Origin: Streptomyces sp. ISL-98
GTDB lineage: Bacteria > Actinomycetota > Actinomycetes > Streptomycetales > Streptomycetaceae
Assembly (NCBI RefSeq): GCF_018614055.1
Contig: NZ_JAGGPB010000001.1
Span: 62,001-126,000, forward strand
Length of the DNA stretch: 64,000 bases
Direction of reading: 5' to 3'
How positions within the stretch are numbered: the first letter of the stretch is position 1; each line of letters begins with the position of its first letter. The notes beneath the pieces are model-generated. The model searched no databases, had not been told where the DNA came from, and saw nothing but the letters and a program-made list of their open reading frames with translations. Shown one piece after another: positions 1 through 8,400 of this stretch. The position numbers were made by a program, and so were the translations under genes.

Positions 1-47
1 GGGCGGATTGGCCGGAGATCGACCGGCATCTGTGGATCTTCCAGTAG
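1..47 (+). CDS. C-terminal tail of an upstream gene (partial)
   Basis: The first 47 bases read in frame from position 3 as ADWPEIDRHLWIFQ and then a TAG stop at 45-47, which looks like the end of a protein entering from the left. Only 14 residues are visible and I do not recognise the family. The next gene begins 42 bases downstream on the same strand. The reading could be chance. Confidence 0.3.
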   Translation, partial: ADWPEIDRHLWIFQ

Positions 48-89
48 CGTCTGCGGCATTTGTCATGCACGTCGCCATCGGGGGGAAAT

Positions 90-830
90 ATGGCTCGTGA
101 TCACAAACCGTTCCGTCGCGCCCGGATGATCGGGGCAGCCGCCGCCGTCCTCGCCCTGGGGGGCACCGCTCTCGCCGAGATCCCGGCCTCGGCGGCCACC
201 AAGCCGAAGGGGCACGACGTCTCCTCTCACCAGCGGAACGTCGACTGGCGGAAGGCGAAGAGCAAGGGCGCGAAGTTCGTGTACGTCAAGGCGACCGAGT
301 CGCACAGCTACCGCAATCCCTACTACAACCAGCAGTACAAGGGGTCGCGCAATGCCGGGATCATCCGCGGCGCGTACCACTTCGCCGTCCCGGACAAGTC
401 GTCCGGGAAGACACAGGCCTCGCACTTCGTGCGCAACGGAGGCCACTGGCGGGCCGACGGCCGGACGCTGCCGCCGGCCGTCGACCTGGAGCACAACCCG
501 TACGGCAGGAACAAGTGCTACGGGCTGAGCAGGTCGAAGATGGTCTCCTGGATCAGATCCTTCAGTAACGAGGTCAAGCGCCGGACGGGCCGCAGGCCGG
601 TCATCTACACCACCACGCTGTGGTGGAACGAGTGTACCGGCAAGAGCCGGGCGTTCGGTTCGAATCATGCGCTGTGGCTCGCCCGCTACAACGCGTCACC
701 GGGCCCACTGCCCGCGGGCTGGTCGTACTGGACGATGTGGCAGTTCGATAACGGCAGCGGAAGCCTGCCGGGTGATCAGAATCTCTTCAATGGGTCGATG
801 GCCCAGCTCAAGAGGTTCGCAGGGGGCTGA
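90..830 (+). CDS. Secreted GH25 lysozyme-like muramidase
   Basis: A glycoside hydrolase family 25 enzyme of 246 residues, expected to cleave the MurNAc-GlcNAc bond of peptidoglycan outside the cell. I chose ATG 90 because a GGGGGG run sits just upstream; an in-frame TTG at 60 would only add ten unlikely residues. Residues 1-36 form a signal peptide: an RR-rich start, a hydrophobic core and an ASAA cleavage region. The mature protein opens with the family signature HDVSSHQ (Asp43) and carries the catalytic pair in AVDLEH (Asp132, Glu134). The length fits a single catalytic domain without wall-binding repeats. A strong hairpin follows the stop codon, so the gene appears monocistronic. The family assignment is firm; the physiological role (wall turnover or attack on competitors) is not shown. 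Confidence 0.9.
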   Translation: MARDHKPFRRARMIGAAAAVLALGGTALAEIPASAATKPKGHDVSSHQRNVDWRKAKSKGAKFVYVKATESHSYRNPYYNQQYKGSRNAGIIRGAYHFAVPDKSSGKTQASHFVRNGGHWRADGRTLPPAVDLEHNPYGRNKCYGLSRSKMVSWIRSFSNEVKRRTGRRPVIYTTTLWWNECTGKSRAFGSNHALWLARYNASPGPLPAGWSYWTMWQFDNGSGSLPGDQNLFNGSMAQLKRFAGG

Positions 831-843
831 CGGCCCAGGAAAT

Positions 844-877
844 CGCCGCCGTTCCGGCCACAACCGGAACGGCGGCG
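844..877 (+). terminator. Hairpin terminator after the GH25 gene
   Basis: A perfect 14-bp inverted repeat: CGCCGCCGTTCCGG at 844-857 and its complement at 864-877, with a 6-nt loop. It starts 13 bases after the lysozyme stop codon. There is no T-run, which is common for Streptomyces terminators. Confidence 0.75.
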
Positions 878-907
878 CCACTTTGGGACACCACACCGCC
901 CGCCCCA

Positions 908-940
908 GTTCACCTTCCGTTCATCCAGGTTGCCTACGTT
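908..940 (+). promoter_or_regulatory. PHO box (PhoP site) upstream of pit
   Basis: Two consecutive 11-nt direct repeat units, GTTCACCTTCC at 908-918 and GTTCATCCAGG at 919-929, followed by a weaker third unit to 940. This matches the known Streptomyces PHO-box layout (GTTCACC-like units in 11-nt register). It lies about 50 bases upstream of a phosphate transporter gene, so PhoP control is a strong inference. Confidence 0.75.
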
Positions 941-976
941 CCACAAGCCACTGACGTCAAACGATTGCCTGGGTAA

Positions 977-2233
977 ATGGAACACATCACCTTGCTGCTC
1001 GCGATTGTGATCGTGACAGCTCTAGTGTTCGATTTCACGAACGGTTTCCACGACACCGCCAACGCGATGGCCACGACCATCTCGACCGGCGCTCTGAAGC
1101 CCAAGACGGCGGTGGCCATGTCCGCCGTGCTCAACCTTGTCGGCGCGTTCTTGTCCGTTGAGGTCGCCAAGACGATCTCCAGCGGGATCGTGACCGAAGC
1201 AGGCATCACTCCCGAGGTCATATTCGCGGCGCTCGTCGGCGCCATCCTCTGGAACCTCATGACCTGGCTGATCGGCCTGCCGTCCAGCTCCTCGCACGCC
1301 CTCATGGGCGGCCTGATCGGCGCCACCATCGCCTCGGTCGGCATCAGCGGCGTCAACGGCGGCACCGTCGTCACCAAGGTGCTCATCCCCGCGATCGCCG
1401 CACCGCTGGTCGCCGGCCTCGCCGCGTACCTCGCCTCCCGGCTGACGTACAGGATCGGCAGGAACGCCGACCCGAAGGCCACCGCGAAGGGCTACCGCGC
1501 CGGCCAGATCACCTCGGCGGGCCTGGTCTCCCTGGCCCACGGCACCAACGACGCGCAGAAGACCATGGGCATCATCACGCTGGCGCTCGTCGCCGGCGGT
1601 GTGCTCTCCCCCGGCTCCAACCCCCCGATGTGGGTCATCCTCTCCGCCGGTCTCGCGATCGCGCTCGGGACCTACCTCGGCGGCTGGCGCATCATCCGCA
1701 CCATGGGCAAGGGCCTCACCGACCTCCAGCCGCAGCAGGGCTTCGCCGCCCAGACCAGCGCGGCCAGCGTCATCCTCGCCTCGTCCAACCTCGGCTTCTC
1801 GCTGTCGACCACGCACTCCTGCTCCGGCGCCGTGATGGGCGCAGGCCTCGGTCGCAAGGGCGGCGTGGTCCGCTGGTCCACCGCCACCCGGATGTTCGTC
1901 GCCTGGGGTCTGACGCTGCCGGCCGCCGGTCTGGTCGCCGCGGGTTCGGAGTTCGTCACCAAGCAGGGCGACTGGGGCGTCGCGGCCATCGCGGTCTTCC
2001 TCGTCTCCGCCTGCACCGCGATCTGGTTCATCTCCCGCCGCCAGGTGGTCGACCACACCAACGTCAATGACGTGGACGCCGACAGCGAGCCGGCCGGCGT
2101 CGTCACCACCGCGATGGCAGCCGTCAGCGTGCCGCCCACCGCCGGTGCCGCTGCTGCCGCCGAGGACCTCAAGACCACCATCCCGGCCCCGGCCGGCAGC
2201 TCCGCCGAGCCGGCCAGCCCGGCCGCGGTGTAA
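977..2233 (+). CDS. pit: Low-affinity inorganic phosphate transporter, Pit family
   Basis: A 418-residue integral membrane symporter that moves inorganic (metal-)phosphate across the cytoplasmic membrane. The N-terminal half carries the family signature FDFTNGFHDTANAMAT near residues 18-33. The second PiT repeat carries SLAHGTNDAQKTMGII near residues 185-200. Hydrophobic segments alternate with short loops throughout, and the C-terminus from about residue 370 is a low-complexity Ala/Pro/Val tail. It sits behind a PHO box and 11 bases ahead of a small membrane protein. Its position just upstream of the cobalamin cluster matches my memory of pitH2 in S. coelicolor, so it is probably the orthologue; the substrate is inferred from the family. 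Confidence 0.92.
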   Translation: MEHITLLLAIVIVTALVFDFTNGFHDTANAMATTISTGALKPKTAVAMSAVLNLVGAFLSVEVAKTISSGIVTEAGITPEVIFAALVGAILWNLMTWLIGLPSSSSHALMGGLIGATIASVGISGVNGGTVVTKVLIPAIAAPLVAGLAAYLASRLTYRIGRNADPKATAKGYRAGQITSAGLVSLAHGTNDAQKTMGIITLALVAGGVLSPGSNPPMWVILSAGLAIALGTYLGGWRIIRTMGKGLTDLQPQQGFAAQTSAASVILASSNLGFSLSTTHSCSGAVMGAGLGRKGGVVRWSTATRMFVAWGLTLPAAGLVAAGSEFVTKQGDWGVAAIAVFLVSACTAIWFISRRQVVDHTNVNDVDADSEPAGVVTTAMAAVSVPPTAGAAAAAEDLKTTIPAPAGSSAEPASPAAV

Positions 2234-2244
2234 GGACAGATCGC

Positions 2245-2469
2245 ATGAACATCGACTGGGCAGCTCTCGGCTCCGTATTCGGCGTCAGCCTCCTGGCCAC
2301 CGTCTCGCTGGTGGGCCTGTTCACCCTCGGCATCGTGGGCCTCTCCAAGCAGGAGAGCACATCGGGCCAGGGTGGCGGCTCCGCCGTCATGGCGCGCACC
2401 GGCGCGTACGCCTGCTTCGCGCTGTGCGCGGCGGCAGTGTCGTACGGCATCTTCCTGATCGTCTTCTGA
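2245..2469 (+). CDS. Small two-helix membrane protein in the pit operon
   Basis: A 74-residue protein beginning MNIDWAALGSVFGV. It has two predicted membrane helices (about residues 6-30 and 52-73) joined by a Gly/Ser-rich loop. It begins 11 bases after the pit stop and is followed by a strong hairpin, so the two genes are almost certainly co-transcribed. The pairing with pit is one I recall from other streptomycetes. It could modulate the transporter, but no function is known to me and nothing in the sequence shows one. Confidence 0.8.
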   Translation: MNIDWAALGSVFGVSLLATVSLVGLFTLGIVGLSKQESTSGQGGGSAVMARTGAYACFALCAAAVSYGIFLIVF

Positions 2470-2520
2470 CGACAGTCACGCACCGCCCAGGGACCGCTTC
2501 CGCACCGCGCAACAGTCCCG

Positions 2521-2568
2521 GAAACCGTCCCGTACCCCGCCTTTCACGGCCGGGCGCGGGACGGTTTC
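2521..2568 (+). terminator. Hairpin terminator of the pit operon
   Basis: GAAACCGTCCCG at 2521-2532 pairs perfectly with CGGGACGGTTTC at 2557-2568, with additional G-C pairing possible inside the loop. It separates the pit operon from the cobalamin riboswitch leader. Confidence 0.75.
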
Positions 2569-2624
2569 TGTGTGCCCCAACACACTCTCCCTTCGCAGGT
2601 CAACAGCAAGTTGACGGGGTTCGC

Positions 2625-2786
2625 GGAGCGTGGTGGACTGCCCGAGCCAATACGGCGGCAGGAGAGGAAGTCCGGTGCGAATCCGGCGCGGTCCCGCCAC
2701 TGTCACCGGGGGAACACGGTAAATACAGCCCCCCGGGAGCCAGGAACTCTCACCGCCGGTCACGTCGAACCAGGGCGCGGACCCTG
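2625..2786 (+). promoter_or_regulatory. Adenosylcobalamin riboswitch in the cobD operon leader
   Basis: The conserved cobalamin aptamer core is visible: GGAAGTCCGGTGCGAATCCGG at about 2666-2685, then the GGTCCCGCCACTGT segment at 2690-2702, and the B12 box AGCCAGGAACTC at about 2738-2749. A further small hairpin, CAGGG/CCCTG, spans 2771-2785, right before the Shine-Dalgarno sequence of the leader ORF. This position suggests control of translation initiation, but transcriptional control is not excluded. A TTGACG at 2611-2616 with TGGACT 17 bases on could be the promoter, though the -10 would run into the aptamer, so the start site is uncertain. The edges are approximate. Confidence 0.92.
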
Positions 2787-2802
2787 AGTGAGGACATACG
2801 CC

Positions 2803-2874
2803 ATGCCCGGCTGCCGTTCAGTCATCCCTGTGAGTACGAGTACGACAGTCCTTCGAGGCGCATCGGCCTGCTGA
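2803..2874 (+). CDS. 23-residue leader ORF upstream of and in frame with cobD
   Basis: ATG 2803 is preceded by a good ribosome-binding site (TGAGGA at 2789-2794, spacing 8) and runs for 23 codons (beginning MPGCRSVIPVSTSTT, ending ASAC) to a TGA at 2872-2874. The cobD ATG follows after only three bases, in the same frame, and lacks a Shine-Dalgarno sequence of its own. The simplest reading is a translated leader peptide that couples cobD translation to the riboswitch-controlled start. Alternatives are an ancestral N-terminal extension of CobD cut by a stop, or coincidence. I do not know this peptide. Confidence 0.5.
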   Translation: MPGCRSVIPVSTSTTVLRGASAC

Positions 2875-2877
2875 GCC

Positions 2878-3843
2878 ATGCGTGCCGATCGCATCTTCGC
2901 GTACGGCGCCACCGCCGGCCTGATCGGCGACCTCGTGCTCGGCGACCCTCGCCGGGCACACCCGGTCGCCGCTTTCGGGCGGGCCGCGGGCGCCGTCGAG
3001 TCCCTGCTGTGGCGTGACCACCGCGGGTGGGGCGCGGTGCACACCTTGCTGTGCGCCGGGGGCGCCGCGGGTGCCGCCGCGCTGGCTTCCCGTGCCGTAC
3101 GCCGGTCCCCCGCCGCCGCTGTCGCGCTGACCGCCGCCGCCACCTGGGCCGCCGTCGGCGGGACGTCGCTGGGCCGCGAGGCGCGGGCCGTCGGGGGCGC
3201 CCTGGAGGCCGGGGACATCGACGTGGCCCGCGAACGCCTTCCCCATCTGTGCGGGCGCGACCCGCAGTCCCTGGACGCACAGCAGATCGCCCGCGCCGTC
3301 GTCGAGTCGGTCGCCGAGAACACCTCGGACGCGGTCGTCGGCGCGCTGGTGTGGGGCGCCGTGGGCGGCGTACCCGGGCTCGTGGCCTTCCGCGCCATCA
3401 ACACTCTCGACGCCATGGTGGGGCACAAATCAGCCAAATACCTGCGCTACGGCTGGGCTTCGGCCCGCCTCGACGACGTCGCCGGATGGCCCGGCGCCCG
3501 GCTCACAGCCGCCCTCGCCGTGGCCGCGGGCGGCAACCCGCGCGGTGCGGTGCGGGCCTGGCGTACGGACGCGGCGAAACACCCGAGCCCCAACGCCGGC
3601 CCGGTGGAGGCCTCGTTCGCGGGCGCGCTCGGCGTACGGCTCGGGGGGACGCTCTCGTACGCGGGGCGCGTCGAGCACCGGCCCGTACTCAACGCCACGG
3701 GACGCCCCGTCGGTGTACCGGACATCGAGCGGGCCGTGCGGCTGTCGCGCCGTGTCGGGGCGCTGGCTCTAGGGACGGCTGTCGCCGGGCGACTGGCTTT
3801 CGGCGCGCTGCGTCGCGCCGCCACTGGGGGGAGAAACGCATGA
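2878..3843 (+). CDS. cobD: Adenosylcobinamide-phosphate synthase CobD/CbiB
   Basis: A 321-residue membrane-associated enzyme that attaches the aminopropanol arm (as its phosphate in many organisms) to adenosylcobyric acid. Typical family blocks are visible: the start MRADRIFAYGATAGLIGDL with GDPRRAHPVAAFGR, the VAENTSDAVVGALVWGA stretch near residues 143-159, and DAMVGHKSAKYLRYGW near 180-195. Several hydrophobic helices occur in the first 110 residues. It is the first full gene of the riboswitch-controlled operon and overlaps cobQ by ATGA. There is no ribosome-binding site directly before its ATG; a leader ORF ends three bases upstream in the same frame. Confidence 0.93.
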   Translation: MRADRIFAYGATAGLIGDLVLGDPRRAHPVAAFGRAAGAVESLLWRDHRGWGAVHTLLCAGGAAGAAALASRAVRRSPAAAVALTAAATWAAVGGTSLGREARAVGGALEAGDIDVARERLPHLCGRDPQSLDAQQIARAVVESVAENTSDAVVGALVWGAVGGVPGLVAFRAINTLDAMVGHKSAKYLRYGWASARLDDVAGWPGARLTAALAVAAGGNPRGAVRAWRTDAAKHPSPNAGPVEASFAGALGVRLGGTLSYAGRVEHRPVLNATGRPVGVPDIERAVRLSRRVGALALGTAVAGRLAFGALRRAATGGRNA

Positions 3844-5414
3844 GCAGCTCATGGGGCGGTGGGGCACTGGGCGACGGCGCACTGGGCGGTGGCCTGCTTG
3901 TCGCGGGGACCACGTCCGACGCCGGGAAGAGCGTGGTGACCGCGGGGATCTGCCGGTGGCTGGTGCGGCAGGGGGTCAAGGTCGCACCGTTCAAGGCGCA
4001 GAACATGTCGCTGAATTCGTTCGTGACGCGCGAGGGCGCGGAGATCGGGCGCGCGCAGGCCATGCAGGCGCAGGCGGCCCGCGTGGAGCCGACCGCGCTC
4101 ATGAACCCCGTCCTCCTCAAGCCGGGCAGTGACCGCAGCAGCCAGGTGGTGCTGATGGGCAAGCCGGTGGGTGAGATGAGCGCTCGCGGCTACCACGGAG
4201 GCAGGCAAGAAGCGCTGTTGGGGACGGTGACGGACTGTCTGCGGGAATTGCGGGGCACGTATGACGCCGTGATCTGCGAGGGGGCCGGCAGTCCGGCCGA
4301 GATCAATCTGCGGCGTACGGACATCGTCAACATGGGCATCGCGCGGGCGGCCCGCTTCCCGGTGGTCGTCGTCGGCGACATCGACCGGGGCGGTGTCTTC
4401 GCTTCCTTCTTCGGTACGACGGCCCTGTTGAGTGCCGAGGACCAGTCGCTCGTCGCGGGCTATCTGGTGAACAAGTTCCGGGGTGACGTGTCCCTCCTCG
4501 AACCCGGGCTCGACATGCTGGAGGGCCTGACGGGGCGGCGTACGTACGGCGTACTGCCCTTCGCGCACGGCCTCGGCATCGACGAGGAGGACGGCCTTCG
4601 GGTGTCCTTGCGCGGCGCCATTCGGGAGTCCGTCGTCGCCCCGCCGGTCGGGGAGGACGTGCTGCGCGTCGCCGTGTGCGCCGTGCCGCTCATGTCGAAC
4701 TTCACGGATGTGGACGCGCTCGCCGCCGAACCGGGCGTCGTCGTGCGGTTCGTGGACCGGGCCGAAGAGCTCGCCGACGCGGACCTCGTGATCGTGCCGG
4801 GGACGCGGGGCACGGTGAAGGCCCTGGAGTGGCTCCGCGAGCGCGGGCTCGCCGGCGCGCTGGCCCGGCGGGCGGCGGAAGGCCGTCCGGTACTCGGCAT
4901 CTGCGGCGGCTACCAGGTGCTGGGCGAGCGCATCGAGGACGACGTCGAGTCGAAGGCCGGGGCTGTGGACGGGCTCGGACTGCTGCCGGTGCGCGTGCGG
5001 TTCGCCGTCGAGAAGACGCTGGCGCGGCCGGTCGGCAGCGCCCTGGGCGAGCCCGTCGAGGGATACGAGATCCATCACGGGGTCGCCGAAGTGCTGGGGG
5101 GCACACCGTTCATCTCTGATGACAATGGACACAGCCTGGACGGGTGCCGCGCCGGCTCCGTCTGGGGCACCCACTGGCACGGCTCGCTGGAGAGCGACTC
5201 CTTCCGGCGCGCGTTCCTGCGCGAGGTCGCGGCCGCCGCAGGGCGCCGTTTCGTACCTGCACCGGACACCTCGTTCGAGGCGCTGCGCGAGGAGCAGCTC
5301 GACCGCCTCGGCGACCTCATCGAAGAACACGCGGATACAGATGCGCTGCTGCGGCTGATCGAGTCGGGCGCGCCGTCAGGACTTCCCTTCATCGCACCTG
5401 GAGCGCCCGCATGA
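3840..5414 (+). CDS. cobQ: Cobyric acid synthase CobQ (CbiP)
   Basis: A 524-residue glutamine- and ATP-dependent amidotransferase that amidates the b, d, e and g side chains of adenosylcobyrinate a,c-diamide. The N-terminal half is a dethiobiotin-synthetase-like ATPase: GTTSDAGKSVVTAG near residues 23-36, then KAQNMSLNSF. The C-terminal half is a triad glutamine amidotransferase with GICGGYQVLG (nucleophile Cys near residue 354) and the distal WGTHWHG near residue 440. It starts inside the cobD stop (ATGA) and its own stop overlaps the cobN start, so translation is coupled along the operon. The length is slightly above the usual 480-500 because of a glycine-rich start. Confidence 0.94.
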   Translation: MSSSWGGGALGDGALGGGLLVAGTTSDAGKSVVTAGICRWLVRQGVKVAPFKAQNMSLNSFVTREGAEIGRAQAMQAQAARVEPTALMNPVLLKPGSDRSSQVVLMGKPVGEMSARGYHGGRQEALLGTVTDCLRELRGTYDAVICEGAGSPAEINLRRTDIVNMGIARAARFPVVVVGDIDRGGVFASFFGTTALLSAEDQSLVAGYLVNKFRGDVSLLEPGLDMLEGLTGRRTYGVLPFAHGLGIDEEDGLRVSLRGAIRESVVAPPVGEDVLRVAVCAVPLMSNFTDVDALAAEPGVVVRFVDRAEELADADLVIVPGTRGTVKALEWLRERGLAGALARRAAEGRPVLGICGGYQVLGERIEDDVESKAGAVDGLGLLPVRVRFAVEKTLARPVGSALGEPVEGYEIHHGVAEVLGGTPFISDDNGHSLDGCRAGSVWGTHWHGSLESDSFRRAFLREVAAAAGRRFVPAPDTSFEALREEQLDRLGDLIEEHADTDALLRLIESGAPSGLPFIAPGAPA

Positions 5415-8400
5415 ACACTGTGCTTTTGCTGTCCACCGCCGATACGGATCTGCTGGCGGCACGCGCCTCCGGCGCCCCGTACCGCATCGGCAACCCCACC
5501 CGTATCGACGCGGCAGGGGAACTGCCCGCACTGATCGAGGGCGCCTCCGTCGCCGTCGTACGGCTGCTCGGCGGCAAGCGCGCCTGGGAGGACGGGCTCG
5601 CCGTCCTCAAGGCCTCCGGGATTCCGACCGTCCTGCTGGGCGGTGAGACGGTGCCGGACGCCGAGCTGATGGCCGAGTCGTCCGTACCGGCGGGCGTCGT
5701 CGCCGAGGCGCTGCGCTACCTCGTCGAGGGCGGGCCGGGGAACCTGGTCGAGCTGGCCCGGTTCCTGTCCGACACCGTGCTGCTGACCGGTGTCGGCTTC
5801 GCCGAGCCGCAGAAGATGCCCGAGTGGGGCGTGCACGGTGAGCGCGCCTACACCGAAGGGCGCCCGACGGTCGGCGTGCTCTTCTACCGGGCTCACGAGC
5901 TGTCCGGGAACACGTCCTTCGTCGACGTACTGTGCGACCAGATCGAGGCGAAGGGCGCCAACGCCCTCCCCGTCTACTGCGGCTCACTGCGCAGCGCCGA
6001 CCCGGAGCTGTACGAGGAGCTGGGCAAGGCCGACGCGCTGATCGCCACGGTCCTGGCGGCGGGCGGCACGCGGGCCAGCGACGCCTCGGCCGGGGGTGAC
6101 GACGAGGCGTGGGACATCGGCGCGCTCGCCGACCTCAACGTGCCCGTACTGCAAGGCCTCTGCCTTACGTCGTCACGCGCGACGTGGGACGAGTCCGATG
6201 CGGCGCTCTCGCCGATGGACGCGGCGATGCAGGTCGCCATCCCCGAGTTCGACGGCCGGCTCATCACCGTGCCCTTCTCCTTCAAGGAGCAGGGCGAGGG
6301 CGATGTCCCGGTGTACGTCGCCGATCCCGAGCGGGCCGCGCGCGTGGCCGGTATCGCCGTACGGCACGCCAGGCTGGCGCACAAGCCGAACGGTGAGAAG
6401 CGCCTCGCGCTGGTCTTCACGGCGTACCCGACGAAGCACTCACGGGTGGGCAACGCAGTGGGTCTCGACACGCCCGCTTCCGCGATCCGGGTCCTCGATG
6501 CCCTGCGCGACGCCGGATACGGCGTCGAAGGGCACCCCGACAACGGCGACGAGCTGATCCACCGGCTCATCAACGCCGGTGGGCACGACGTCGAGTGGCT
6601 GACCGAGGAGCAGCTGGCCGCCGCCCCCGCGCGGGTGCCGCTCGCCGACTACCAGGGGTGGTTCGACAAGCTGGAGCCCGAGCTGCGCGACGGGATGCTG
6701 GAGCACTGGGGCGAGGCACCGGGGCAGCTGTACGTCGACGGTGACGAGATCGTGCTGGCGTCCCTGCAGTTCGGCAATGTCGTCGTGATGATCCAGCCGC
6801 CGCGCGGCTTCGGCGAGAACCCGATCGCGATCTACCACGACCCGGACATGCCGCCCTCGCACCACTACATGGCGGCGTACCAGTGGCTCGAAAACAGCTT
6901 CGGTGCGGACGCGATCATCCACATGGGCAAGCACGGCACGATGGAGTGGCTGCCGGGGAAGGGCCTCGGGCTGTCGGCCGGTTGCGGTCCTGACGCCGTC
7001 ATGGGTGAGCTGCCGCTGATCTACCCGTTCATCGTCAACGACCCGGGCGAGGGCACGCAGGCCAAGCGGCGCGGGCACGCGACGGTCGTGGACCACCTGG
7101 TGCCGCCGATGGCGCGTGCGGACACGTACGGGGACCTGGCGAAGCTCGAACAGCTGCTGGACGAGTACGCGCTGGTCAGCGACCTCGACCCGGCCAAGGC
7201 GCCCGCGGTGCGGGCACAGATCTGGACGCTGGTGACGGCGGCCCAGCTCCACCACGACCTGCACCTCGACGAGCAGCCGGACGACGACGACTTCGACGAG
7301 TTCGTCATGCACATCGACGGCTACCTGTGCGAGATCAAGGACGTCCAGATCCGCGACGGCCTGCATGTGCTGGGCGGTGGCCCCGAGGCCGAGCCCCGGG
7401 TCAACCTGGTGCTGGCCGTACTCCGTGCCTCCCAGGTGTGGGGCGGCAAGGCCAACGCGCTGCCCGGCCTGCGGGCGTGTCTCGCCGAGCACTTCGGCCT
7501 GGTCGAGAAGGAGCTGCTGGGCGAGCCCGGTGCGGCCGTGAAGGTGGCGGACGGTCTGACCGCGCTGGTCGACGGCCCGGCGCGGACCGGCGCCGACGCG
7601 ATCGACCTGCTGGAGCAGCTGTGCCGACGGCTCGCCGAGGGCATGGAGGAGCGCCGCTGGGACGCCACGGAGGCCGCCGGCCTGGTGGACGAGGTGCTGG
7701 GCGTCGAACTGCCGGACGCGGTGGCCGTGCTGCGGTTCGCGTGCGACGAGGTCGTGCCGAGGCTTGCCCGTACGACTGACGAGATCGGCAACATCCTGCA
7801 CGCGCTGGACGGCGGCTATGTTCCGGCCGGGCCCTCGGGTTCGCCGACGCGCGGTCTCGTGAATGTCCTGCCGACCGGGCGCAACTTCTACTCCGTCGAC
7901 CCGAAGGCGATCCCGTCGCGGCTGTCGTGGGAGGTCGGGCAGGCACTGGCCGACTCGCTGGTGGCCCGGTACCTGACGGACACCGGCGAGTACCCGAAGT
8001 CGGTCGGCCTGACGGTGTGGGGTACGTCCGCGATGCGCACCCAGGGCGACGACATCGCGGAGATCCTGGCGCTGCTCGGGTGCCGGCCGGTGTGGGACGA
8101 CGCTTCGCGGCGGGTGACGGGGTTCGACGTCGTGCCGCTGGAGGAGCTGGGGCGGCCGCGTATCGACGTCACGGTGCGCATTTCCGGGTTCTTCCGGGAT
8201 GCGTTCCCGCATGTGGTGGGGCTCATTGACGATGCGGTACGGACCGTGGCCGAGCTCGATGAGCCCGGCGACCGCAACTTCGTGCGTGCGCACGCGGACG
8301 AGGACACCGCCGAGCACGGTGACCGTCGGCGCGCTACGGCTCGTATCTTCGGCTCGAAGCCCGGGGCTTATGGGGCGGGGCTGCTGCCGCTGATCGATGC

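Noticed and set aside
3027..3839. N-terminal extension of CobQ by 271 codons
   Set aside because: The extension is an Arg/Gly-rich shadow of cobD. CobQ starts at ATG 3840, which overlaps the cobD stop as elsewhere in the operon.
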